This document shows positions 1 to 6,534 of a DNA stretch of 14,111 nucleotides, piece by piece; position 1 is the first letter of the stretch; every line of letters begins with the position of its first letter. The stretch is taken from positions 1 through 14,111 of the forward strand of contig JBPCOJ010000127.1 in assembly GCA_051000345.1 (NCBI GenBank). The letters are read 5' to 3'. Below the pieces are notes generated by a model, which saw only the letters and a list, made by a program, of their open reading frames with translations, did no database searches and had not been told where the DNA came from. The position numbers and the translations under genes are program-made. This DNA is from JBHENC01 sp051000345 (GTDB lineage: Bacteria > Acidobacteriota > Blastocatellia > Pyrinomonadales > Pyrinomonadaceae).

Positions 1-106
1 TGCGGCGGCGCTGTGCGTGTGATGCGTGGAAGCATCTTTGGAATTAAAGCGGGCATCTTTACAGGGTAGCTTTCCGCGTGCGCGAATCAAAGTTCGGAGG
101 TGTGAG

Positions 107-952
107 ATGCAAAGCAAATTAAAGAGTCAAATGTGGACGGCGGTTTTGTGCGCATTGGTGGCAACGGCTGTGCTGTTTGTCGATTCGAGCGCGCAGCAGC
201 AGGGACGGCGCAGGCGCAAGCCGTCAAGACGCTCCACCTATCCTGTGTCGCGCGCGCGAACTTCCGCCGCGACGAACGCGCAATCGGATTCGCCTGAAAT
301 TATCAGCACCGAAGATGGTTCCGTGAACGGATCGAACGTCAATGCGCAGCCGGGCAACGGAGCCACCAATCGAAACCGCTCCGCTTCGGGATCGACTACA
401 CGCACGGATTCCGAGAGCGAACTAACGCGCCGCGCCTTGAACAAATTGTCTATGGATGCCGATTACGAAAGGCTCTCGCGCGCCGAGCAGCGCGCCGAAA
501 GTCTGAATGCGCAATTGCGCGACGTAGTCACCAGACAAGCCGATTTACAAGCGCGCGCGGAACAGCTCGACATTGATTTACAGCCGGGAAACATCGAACG
601 CAGTCTCGCGGGCGTCGGCTCGCTTCACCCGGAGGAATTGCGCGCGCAAAGGCGTCGCCAACTCGAAAGCGAGAAAACGAGAGTCCGCAGTCAACTCGAT
701 CTGCTGGATAAAAACCGCGCGAGTCTGGAAACTTCCATCGCCAGCGCGGACGCTGAAGCAAACCGCTTGCGCCAGCGCGTTGACGCCGCGAACGCCGCGA
801 GTGCCGCGACGCAAACAAACGCTAATTCATCAAACACTAATTCATCGAACAGTAACTCATCGTCGCAGACAGGCGCGGGCACGGCGGGCGCGACTGCCAG
901 CCCGTCGCCGTCACCTTCGCCTTTGCCAAACGACTCGCGCACTCCTCGCTAA
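107..952 (+). CDS. Exported coiled-coil protein of unknown function
   Basis: No family is recognised. The start is the ATG at 107, because GGAGG at 96-100 sits 6 bases ahead of it; an in-frame GTG at 26 has no such support. The 281-residue product begins with a short basic stretch and a hydrophobic core (about residues 9-25) ending near VDSSAQ, so a signal peptide is likely. A strongly basic patch follows (RRRRKPSRR, about 34-42), then a low-complexity Ser/Asn/Thr region. Residues about 110-230 are rich in Glu, Arg, Gln, Ala and Leu with coiled-coil character. The tail is Asn/Ser repeats followed by Ser-Pro repeats (SPSPSPSP). This layout suggests a periplasmic or envelope-associated coiled-coil protein with flexible ends. 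It lies 85 bases ahead of the xdhC-like genes on the same strand, but nothing links them functionally. The reading frame is convincing; the role is unknown. Confidence 0.75.
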   Translation: MQSKLKSQMWTAVLCALVATAVLFVDSSAQQQGRRRRKPSRRSTYPVSRARTSAATNAQSDSPEIISTEDGSVNGSNVNAQPGNGATNRNRSASGSTTRTDSESELTRRALNKLSMDADYERLSRAEQRAESLNAQLRDVVTRQADLQARAEQLDIDLQPGNIERSLAGVGSLHPEELRAQRRRQLESEKTRVRSQLDLLDKNRASLETSIASADAEANRLRQRVDAANAASAATQTNANSSNTNSSNSNSSSQTGAGTAGATASPSPSPSPLPNDSRTPR

Positions 953-1037
953 TCCGCCGTTGACGTTTCTTTCAATGCGCTGCGTGCGGTGCAGGAAGGA
1001 TTAGCCATCTAATTGAAGAATACACGTCGAAGAATAC

Positions 1038-1388
1038 ATGGGAACGATTGGGCTGGAAAATCTGTACAGTTTGATTAACGAAGCGAACAATCGCGGCGAG
1101 CGTGTCGTGGTCGCAACCGTCGCGCACACGCTCGGTTCGACGCCGCAGCGACGCGGCGCGAAAATGCTTTTCTTCGAGAACGGCGAAGTCGCCGGTACTG
1201 TCGGCGGCGGCTGCATCGAAGCTGAAGTATGGGCGGAAGCGCGCGAAGCTTTACGCACCGCACGGCCTGCGCTTCACAAATTCAGTTTGACGGCGGACGC
1301 GGCGAGCGAAGAAGGCATGGTTTGCGGCGGCACGATGGAAATTTTCATAGACGTCTGGAAGCCGGAAACGGAAAGCGGTGAGTTATAA
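1038..1388 (+). CDS. XdhC/CoxI-type N-terminal domain protein (stand-alone)
   Basis: This 116-residue protein is a complete XdhC_CoxI domain. Visible hallmarks are TLGSTPQRRGAKM (31-43), the glycine loop VGGGCIEAEV (55-64) and GMVCGGTMEIFI (93-104). XdhC-family proteins mature molybdenum hydroxylases such as xanthine dehydrogenase and CO dehydrogenase; they hold the molybdenum cofactor for sulfuration and insertion. In most bacteria this domain is fused to a Rossmann domain in one chain of roughly 300-400 residues. Here it ends with TAA at 1386-1388, and the Rossmann part is encoded by the next gene, 17 bases on and in another frame. The ATG at 1038 lies in a directly repeated GAAGAATAC context and has only a weak purine-rich ribosome site. 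No hydroxylase subunit genes (xdhA/B or coxLMS) are in the window, so the client enzyme is unknown. Confidence 0.85.
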   Translation: MGTIGLENLYSLINEANNRGERVVVATVAHTLGSTPQRRGAKMLFFENGEVAGTVGGGCIEAEVWAEAREALRTARPALHKFSLTADAASEEGMVCGGTMEIFIDVWKPETESGEL

Positions 1389-1405
1389 ATGATGAACGAG
1401 ATGCG

Positions 1406-2233
1406 ATGATTCACGCTGACCATCACAATTCATCGTCTCTTTCGATCACAAAAGCCGTCGCCGGAATTTTGCGGGAATCTTCCATCGCTGCGCTCGCAAC
1501 GCTCATCTATGCGCGCGAAGGCGTCGGCGCGAAAATCTTAATCGACGAATCGGGCGCGCAGACAGGAACATTCGGCAATGATGAATTAGATAAGGGCGTC
1601 GCGCAGCACGCCGCAAAGTTTTTAGCTTCACGCGCCGAGGCTGCGACCTTCGGCACGCAGGATTTCGCCGCGCGCGTCTCCAATGAATGGAGGAACGCGC
1701 GCGTATTATTCGAGCGGATCGAGTCGGAGCCGCGCGTCGTCGTGTGCGGCGCGGGGCATGTCGGCGCGCAGCTTGCCAGACTTGCGCGGCTCGTTCATTA
1801 CCGCGTGACGCTGATTGATGACCGCGCGGATTTCGTCGCGCGCGAACATTTTCCAGACCAAGACATAGAGCTTGTCGCCGCCGCAGACTGGCGCGAAGCG
1901 ACGCGGGCTGTGATCGGCGCTTCAGGGCGCGGCGTGTATGTCGCGGTGGTCACGCGCGGGCATAACGAAGACGAAGAATGTTTGCGCGCTGTCGTCGAAG
2001 CACGCCCCGCTTACGTCGGCTTGATCGGAAGCCGTCGGCGCACAAACATCGTGCTGCAAAGATTGCGCGAAGAAGGCGTTGCCGAAGAATGTTTGCGGGA
2101 GATTCGCGCGCCTATCGGTCTGGACATCCAAGCCGTTTCGCCCGAAGAAGTCGCGCTCGCCATTCTCGCGGAGATGATCGCCGTGCGGCGCGGCGGCACG
2201 GGCGCGCCGCTCTCTGCATGGCGACGCAAGTGA
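1406..2233 (+). CDS. XdhC-type protein: degenerate XdhC_CoxI domain plus Rossmann domain
   Basis: The 275-residue product carries the XdhC C-terminal Rossmann fold. Its marks are VVVCGAGHVGAQLA (111-124), VVTRGHNEDEECL (181-193), YVGLIGSRRR (203-212), IRAPIGLDI (233-241) and SPEEVALAILAEM (245-257). Residues about 20-108 look like a second, decayed XdhC_CoxI domain. IAALATLIYAREGVGAKILI parallels VVVATVAHTLGSTP...GAKMLF of the preceding gene, and VLFERIESEP parallels the usual strand leading into the Rossmann domain. The GSTP and GGGxxE signatures are missing. The gene starts 17 bases after the previous stop, so co-transcription is near certain. The frame is closed upstream by TGA at 1379-1381. 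The two products probably act together as a two-subunit maturation factor for a molybdenum hydroxylase. An alternative is that this copy is a regulatory or NAD(P)-sensing relative. Confidence 0.85.
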   Translation: MIHADHHNSSSLSITKAVAGILRESSIAALATLIYAREGVGAKILIDESGAQTGTFGNDELDKGVAQHAAKFLASRAEAATFGTQDFAARVSNEWRNARVLFERIESEPRVVVCGAGHVGAQLARLARLVHYRVTLIDDRADFVAREHFPDQDIELVAAADWREATRAVIGASGRGVYVAVVTRGHNEDEECLRAVVEARPAYVGLIGSRRRTNIVLQRLREEGVAEECLREIRAPIGLDIQAVSPEEVALAILAEMIAVRRGGTGAPLSAWRRK

Positions 2234-2247
2234 GAGATGTTTTGTAG

Positions 2248-2850
2248 TTAAAGCAGGAATGGAAGAATCGCCGGAACGCGTTTGGCGTAAGCGTCATACT
2301 CTGCGCCGAAGGCTTCGCGCAAAAGTTTTTCTTCGCTACGCACGCGTATCATCGTGCCGACGCCGAAGATCAGCAGGGCAAACAGCAGCGCCAACGGACG
2401 GCTGAAAGCCAAGCCTGTTGCCAGCAACATGCCGAGCATTCCTGTGTAAATGGGATGCCGCGCAAGCCTGTATGCGCCTTCGGTGACAAGGCGATGTTCA
2501 TCCACTAAGCGCGCCGACAAACTCCATTCTTTGCCGAGCGTGCGCACTGCCGCGTTCATTATCCAGATTGAGCCGACGACGAGCGCCAGCGTGACGATGG
2601 CGAGCGCGATCCTGCCCGCTTTATCGAACATCCCGGTTGAAGCGAAAGTGCCGCGTCGCACATACCACACCACGCCATAACTTACGCTCTGCAACGCGAG
2701 GCCGGCGAGCGATGTGCGGTCGCGTTTGCGCGCGGGCGCAGGCTCGGGCGACGGGTTCTTGCGAAACATGAAAATGAAAATAAAGGAGAGCCAGCCGATT
2801 AACAGTGCGGCCAAAGCGATGAGCGATGCAGGTTCCAGCTTAATTTTCAT
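2248..2850 (-). CDS. Integral membrane methyltransferase, ICMT/PEMT-like family
   Basis: The 200-residue product has hydrophobic segments near its start, near 75-95 and near 140-165. It carries the C-terminal signature of isoprenylcysteine carboxyl methyltransferase-like proteins: LVTEGAYRLARHPIYTGM (about 121-138) and RVRSEEKLLREAFGAEYDAYAKRVPAILPF near the end (last block about 170-198). These segments bind S-adenosylmethionine and the membrane-embedded substrate in the family. The bacterial substrate is generally unknown, since bacteria lack prenylated CAAX proteins; lipids or small isoprenoids are possible. The ATG at 2850 is chosen because GGAG at 2857-2860 is 6 bases upstream of it on this strand; an in-frame TTG at 2853 is too close to that site. 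Its stop is only 14 bases from the stop of the convergent xdhC-like gene, leaving no room for a terminator between them. Confidence 0.85.
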   Translation of the reverse strand: MKIKLEPASLIALAALLIGWLSFIFIFMFRKNPSPEPAPARKRDRTSLAGLALQSVSYGVVWYVRRGTFASTGMFDKAGRIALAIVTLALVVGSIWIMNAAVRTLGKEWSLSARLVDEHRLVTEGAYRLARHPIYTGMLGMLLATGLAFSRPLALLFALLIFGVGTMIRVRSEEKLLREAFGAEYDAYAKRVPAILPFLL

Positions 2851-3454
2851 CAATGACTCCGTAAGAGAACTCGATCCACGAAAGCTGCTGCCGTGCGTGT
2901 GATGTAAAGAGTGTACCGGATGAATTGTGTAAACGAGTTTTCGTCCGGCGTCGGCACGCGGCCTTCAAAGATAATGGAAAAAGCCTGATCGCCTTGACTC
3001 CAATGTGGAATCGGCATCGTCCGCTTTTTCGCGCTATTGCGCAAGGCTAAATAGAGCATCTCGAACGCCGCTCCGTCATTTCGGGACGAGTCTCTCGTCT
3101 TGATAATTTTGCGTGACGACCGGGAAGCCTTTTACACAACCTTTTCTGATAAATCATCGAAGCGCTGCCGGAGTCGGCCACCAGTCATGAGTTGATCGCG
3201 TTCTACGAAGCCATTGTACGTCTCTAGCATGTTTTGCTAACCCGCTCTCATGCAAGTCCCTGTCCTTTACACTTTACGCACTAAGCACAAAAGGAAATGA
3301 AGCACCGTGCTCCATTTCCTTTTTGCCATGTTTGACGGCTTTTCAGAGTCGAGTGACAGGATGCGGAATCGAATGGCAATTATGTAAATTGCACACACGT
3401 CTTGCCCCGCCACTCTCTTTGCCTGTGCTCTTTAACATCGCGGCTCGAGTGATG
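2851..3454. other. Non-coding region, about 600 bases
   Basis: No convincing gene is seen. It must hold the promoter of the methyltransferase gene (minus strand), but no clear -35/-10 pair stands out. A 69-codon minus-strand frame (2850-3059) touches the methyltransferase start with a TGATG overlap, but it has no recognisable product and a poorly placed ribosome site. On the plus strand, 3055-3227 contains two short, frame-shifted stretches with coding-like composition that could be a decayed gene piece. The only clear element is the terminator hairpin at 3289-3324. Confidence 0.6.
3289..3324. terminator. Bidirectional intrinsic terminator
   Basis: AAAAGGAAATG (3289-3299) pairs perfectly over 11 bases with CATTTCCTTTT (3313-3323). 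Inside are a mismatched A/C pair and a further AGCA/TGCT stem with a CCG loop. The stem is A-rich on one side and T-rich on the other, so it can terminate transcription from either side. It lies about 130 bases past the stop of the minus-strand beta-helix gene and is its probable terminator. Confidence 0.8.
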
Positions 3455-6250
3455 TTATTGTTTGCAAACAGAATCATTACGCGTTGTCAGAGCGCCGAAT
3501 CTGTCCTGATACTCCTTAGACGTGACGAAGGCGCAGACCATCGAATGATAGTTGCCCGGCACGCGGTTGTTCAGCACATCGAGCCAGAACTGATAGCCGT
3601 CCGGGTCTGCATCACGGCGCAGATAACCGAAATATTCTGCCAGCACAAAGGCTGCGTTGTATTCCTGCGTCTGGAATGTCCCGTTATTCGCTATCTTCTG
3701 CAGCACGCTGGCTCTGGTCTCGCTTTGATTATTCAAGCCCGCGATCAGATTGTTGCGCGTCGCCGTGTCCGGCGTGACGCTCATGTTACGGTACAACTGG
3801 TCAACATAAGATGCGTTGTCGAGATTGCCGTAAGCAGGATTGACTGACTGGGCAGCCACGACCGCCTGACCCGTAGCAAGGTCTGAGCCGCCGATGACTT
3901 GATTGCGCCCTCTGGTGTACTCCAGATAAGTCGCCTGCCTGCCGAAACTCGTCTTGAAGATGCGATAGACGTAGAAGCCCGTCTGCTGGTATTCCTGTTC
4001 GATGAAGAAAGCTGCGGCAACATCGCGGCGCTTGCGGTTGACGCACGTTTGATCCGCGCCGCACTGGGTAATCTCACCCGTCCAGTACGCGAGGCCTCCG
4101 GCGTCAGGCTCGCGGTTGAGAATGTCGTGATACTGCTGGACGACAAACTTACGCGCATCATCAATACTATTAACGCTGGTATCCGTCGTCGTATCGAGAA
4201 GCGACACGGTGGCGGTTCTCTGCGCGCCGAGCGTTGCGCCCGTCGGATTGCTCAAGGTAAGCGCCAGCGTTTCGATTCCTTCGATATAAGAGTCTTCGTT
4301 GTCCAGAAGGGTGAAGGTCTTGGTGGTGTCTCCGGCGGCGAAGAACACCGTGCCCAGCGCGATGGTGAAATCGCTCTTTTGTCTGGCGGAATTATCGCTG
4401 GTCGCGTAATCAACGGTGGCCGCGCCGGAAGCATCCCCGCTGCGCGTGACAGTGATTTGCAGGCTGCCGCCATTCTCCGCAAGGCTGTACGCGGCTTGGC
4501 TGAACTGTACTGTCAGAGGAACGGGCGTCGGGCTTGGCGACGGAGTCGGCGAAGGTGAAGGACTCGGTGTCGGCACGGGAGTGGGCGACGGAGTCGGAAC
4601 CGGCGTCGGCGAAGGTGTCGGAACCGGTGTTGGTGTTGGCGTCGGAACCGGTGTCGGTGTTGGCGTCGGCGAAGGTGTCGGTGTCGGAGCGGCGGCCGTG
4701 TCGAGGATCGTGCCGATTCCCTGATTATCGGGAATCCGCGCGCCGCCCTGTGCGTTCGTCAAATTAACGGCGAAGGTCTCGGCAGTTTCTGTGATCGTAT
4801 CGCCGAGCACGGTGACGGTCACCGTCTTGGTCGTCTCACCCGGCGCAAAGACAAGTGTTCCGGCAGCGGCCACGTAGTCCGAACCTGCTATTGCTGTGCC
4901 GTCAGCCGTTGCGAAGTCTACGGAAAGGCTGACGCTGTTGGAGCGTGAAAGGCTGACTGTAAAAACTGCCGACGTTGAGCCGCTCGCAGGCTCCGAAACC
5001 GTCACGTCGTTGATCGTGAATTCGGGCAAGCCTTCACTCTCGAATGAGCCGATGTCGCTTTGTGCGCCGCCGACTCCGTCGCCGTCTTGCGGGCGTGATA
5101 CGCCGCGCTGATCGGTAGCGAGTGCGGTAGTGCCGGCGTCAATCGCCGGGCTACCGGCAAGCAGCGCCCGTGTAAATGTCAGGCCGCCGTTGTCCTGCAA
5201 TGGGCCGAGGCGTGGATTGATCGGGCTTCCGGTTGAGCCGAGTTGATTGGTGGTAGTGCCTAAGCCCGTGCTGCCGTCGGCGTTGCCGACCAGATTGCTG
5301 GTGCCGGAGAAGGTGCCTTTGAGATCGGTGCCATCGGGAGCCGTGTTGAGAGCGATGAGCGAGTTGTTTAAGACGGCAGTGAAAATGTTGTATACGCCGC
5401 CGCCGCCGTTAGTGGCCGTGTTGCTGCTAATGGTGCTGCTGTTGAGCGTTAATGTCGCCGCTGTTCCGCCGAAGTTTGCGATGCCGCCGCCACGGTCTCC
5501 GGCAGTGTTTCCGTTGATGGTGCTGTTGGTGGCAGTCACCGTGCCGCTGATGCCATTGAATATGCCGCCGCCGTTACCGACAGTGGCGGTGTTCCCGTTT
5601 AATGTACTGCGTGTAATGTTCAGCGTGCCGCTGTTGTTAATGTATATGCCGCCGCCGTTGCCGTTCGCGGTAGTGTTGTTGCTAATGGTGCTGTCAATTA
5701 TATTCAGCGTACCGCTGTCGTTCACCCAGATGCCGCCGCCGCCGTTGGTTGCGGTGCTGTTGCTGAGGACGCTGTTGTTGAGCGTCAACACAGCGCTGTC
5801 ACCCATGTAGATACCGCCGCCGACGCCGCCGAAGCTGATGCCGCTGCTACCCTGACTGAGGGTCAGGTTGTTGAGATTGACGACTGCGCTGTTGACGAGC
5901 GTGAAGATGCGGAAGGTATTGTTGCCTTTCACGGTCACGCCTCTGCCCGTCGTGTTGTCTATCGTTAAAGGCGACAAAGGAAGGTCTGGCAACTGGCTGA
6001 CGAGAGAAATCGTGTACCGGTTGGCCGCGCTGTTGTAGCCGGGGTCAGTTAGCGCGATGTTGAAGTTGACGGTGTTCGCTGCGCCGTTAGTGTTAGCGTC
6101 TATAATCGCTTGCCGCAGGCTTCCCGCTCCGGCATCAGCCGTTGTTGAAACAGTTAGAGTTGCAGCTTGGACGCTTTGCGAGGCAAAGACAAGCAAGCTG
6201 AATAGTAGTGTCGAGAGCGCAACGCCGGATATTCGAGGGATTGACCGCAT
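3455..6250 (-). CDS. Secreted beta-helix / Calx-beta / DUF4214 surface protein
   Basis: The 931-residue product starts at the ATG at 6250, with AGGAG (6259-6263) 8 bases upstream. An in-frame ATG at 6382 is rejected because it lies inside a sigma-54 promoter and would add an unlikely leader before the signal peptide. Domains in order: signal peptide (1-29, ending SQSVQA); a right-handed parallel beta-helix with repeated GGGIY...GTL...STI...NTA rungs, closing with DQRGVSRPQDGDG...SDIGSFE (about 30-405); a Calx-beta domain (about 408-518, with DFATADGTA and GSDY); a Pro-Thr/Ser/Val linker (519-578); a second Calx-beta domain (579-687); and a DUF4214 region (about 692-931, with YHDILNREPDAGGLAYW and a second copy, YFGYLRRDADPDGYQFW). 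Calx-beta domains bind calcium in known cases. The protein is probably exported and cell-surface or matrix associated, perhaps binding polysaccharide. The exact ligand is unknown. Confidence 0.9.
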   Translation of the reverse strand: MRSIPRISGVALSTLLFSLLVFASQSVQAATLTVSTTADAGAGSLRQAIIDANTNGAANTVNFNIALTDPGYNSAANRYTISLVSQLPDLPLSPLTIDNTTGRGVTVKGNNTFRIFTLVNSAVVNLNNLTLSQGSSGISFGGVGGGIYMGDSAVLTLNNSVLSNSTATNGGGGIWVNDSGTLNIIDSTISNNTTANGNGGGIYINNSGTLNITRSTLNGNTATVGNGGGIFNGISGTVTATNSTINGNTAGDRGGGIANFGGTAATLTLNSSTISSNTATNGGGGVYNIFTAVLNNSLIALNTAPDGTDLKGTFSGTSNLVGNADGSTGLGTTTNQLGSTGSPINPRLGPLQDNGGLTFTRALLAGSPAIDAGTTALATDQRGVSRPQDGDGVGGAQSDIGSFESEGLPEFTINDVTVSEPASGSTSAVFTVSLSRSNSVSLSVDFATADGTAIAGSDYVAAAGTLVFAPGETTKTVTVTVLGDTITETAETFAVNLTNAQGGARIPDNQGIGTILDTAAAPTPTPSPTPTPTPVPTPTPTPVPTPSPTPVPTPSPTPVPTPSPSPSPTPSPSPTPVPLTVQFSQAAYSLAENGGSLQITVTRSGDASGAATVDYATSDNSARQKSDFTIALGTVFFAAGDTTKTFTLLDNEDSYIEGIETLALTLSNPTGATLGAQRTATVSLLDTTTDTSVNSIDDARKFVVQQYHDILNREPDAGGLAYWTGEITQCGADQTCVNRKRRDVAAAFFIEQEYQQTGFYVYRIFKTSFGRQATYLEYTRGRNQVIGGSDLATGQAVVAAQSVNPAYGNLDNASYVDQLYRNMSVTPDTATRNNLIAGLNNQSETRASVLQKIANNGTFQTQEYNAAFVLAEYFGYLRRDADPDGYQFWLDVLNNRVPGNYHSMVCAFVTSKEYQDRFGALTTRNDSVCKQ
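4517..4687 (-). repeat. In-gene tandem repeat coding a Pro-Thr/Ser/Val linker
   Basis: The DNA is built from short GGTGTCGG/GGCGTCGG-type units on the plus strand. The clearest period is 24 bases, coding PVPTPTPT or PVPTPSPT several times in a row. It forms a stiff, extended spacer between the two Calx-beta domains. Such tracts change length by slippage, so allele length may vary between strains. Confidence 0.85.
5348..5821 (-). repeat. Coding repeats for beta-helix rungs
   Basis: Six degenerate units of about 26-28 residues follow each other. They share a glycine cluster (GGGIY, GGIWV, GGIYI, GGIFN, GGGIAN, GGGVYN), then a GTLNI-like strand and an STIxxNTA-like strand. In DNA this shows as repeated GCCGCCGCC and GTTGCTGA...GGTGCTG words. 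They are the coils of the parallel beta-helix, not a mobile repeat. Confidence 0.8.
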
Positions 6251-6322
6251 AGATATTTCTCCTGAAAGATGAAGTGTAAAGCTTACGGGAAGCTTGGCTG
6301 ATAGTGTTGATTTGGATTTCGT

Positions 6323-6367
6323 GAGAAGCGGCTTCAAAGAACGGAGAAGCGCGTCTGACGGCTTCTC
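6323..6367 (-). promoter_or_regulatory. Inverted repeats at the 5' leader of the beta-helix gene
   Basis: GAGAAGC (6344-6350) and GCTTCTC (6361-6367) form a 7-base inverted repeat, extended inside by CGT/ACG. A second GAGAAGC at 6323-6329 followed by GCTTC at 6331-6335 gives competing pairings. If transcription starts near 6360 from the sigma-54 promoter, one pair spans the start site and the other lies in the leader. A protein-binding dyad or a leader structure is possible; neither is proven. Confidence 0.4.
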
Positions 6368-6370
6368 TAG

Positions 6371-6386
6371 TGCAAGGGTCATGCCG
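6371..6386 (-). promoter_or_regulatory. Sigma-54 (RpoN) -24/-12 promoter for the beta-helix gene
   Basis: Read on the minus strand the site is CGGCATGACCCTTGCA. Against the sigma-54 consensus TGGCACG-N4-TTGCA it keeps GGCA, the following G, the exact GG-N10-GC spacing and a perfect TTGCA. Only the first T and the C before the G differ. The start of transcription would be near 6360, giving a leader of about 110 bases before the ATG at 6250. The gene just upstream encodes a sigma-54 activator, which makes a chance match less likely. Confidence 0.65.
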
Positions 6387-6402
6387 CCGGACTCAATATA
6401 AT

Positions 6403-6439
6403 TTTGTTAAACTTTGTTAGTGTTTGTGGCTTTTTGTTT
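6403..6439. promoter_or_regulatory. Helically phased T-tracts upstream of the sigma-54 promoter
   Basis: TTTGTTA (6403), TTTGTTA (6413), TTTGTGG (6423) and TTTGTTT (6433) begin exactly 10 bases apart. T-tracts repeated once per helical turn are known to bend DNA. They lie about 45-80 bases upstream of the predicted start, between the promoter and the activator gene, where bending would help an activator loop onto RNA polymerase. They could instead be repeated binding sites. Confidence 0.45.
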
Positions 6440-6534
6440 TTACTACCGGAAGTTGCGATATTTTGTGTCCTGTTTTTTGTGGCGATTGTCAGCAGATTGG
6501 TGCGGAAAGGGGCAGGAGGAGTGAGCTTCCCGAA

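Noticed and set aside
1..69. Open frame from the left edge ending with TAG at 67-69, perhaps the tail of an upstream gene
   Set aside because: Only 22 codons are visible, with no recognisable sequence; chance cannot be excluded.
2850..3059. 69-codon minus-strand frame overlapping the methyltransferase start by TGATG
   Set aside because: No recognisable product, GGAG is about 12 bases from the start, and it lies in a gene-poor interval. The overlap is suggestive but not enough to call a gene.
3459..3470. Perfect 12-base palindrome TGTTTGCAAACA
   Set aside because: It lies at the last codons of the beta-helix gene and coincides with no promoter; probably chance.
3323..3847. Long plus-strand open frames opposite the beta-helix gene (also 3899-4558 and 5247-5810)
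   Set aside because: They are antisense to a gene with clear domains, and their repetitive Val/Leu/Pro/Gly content mirrors the opposite-strand repeats.
4536..4690. CRISPR-like regular repeat in 4.5-4.7 kb
   Set aside because: There are no unique spacers. The units are in-frame codons for a proline-rich linker.
6251..6382. 44-residue N-terminal extension of the beta-helix protein from the ATG at 6382
   Set aside because: It would place a non-hydrophobic leader before the signal peptide and lies within the sigma-54 promoter. The ATG at 6250 has a well-spaced AGGAG.
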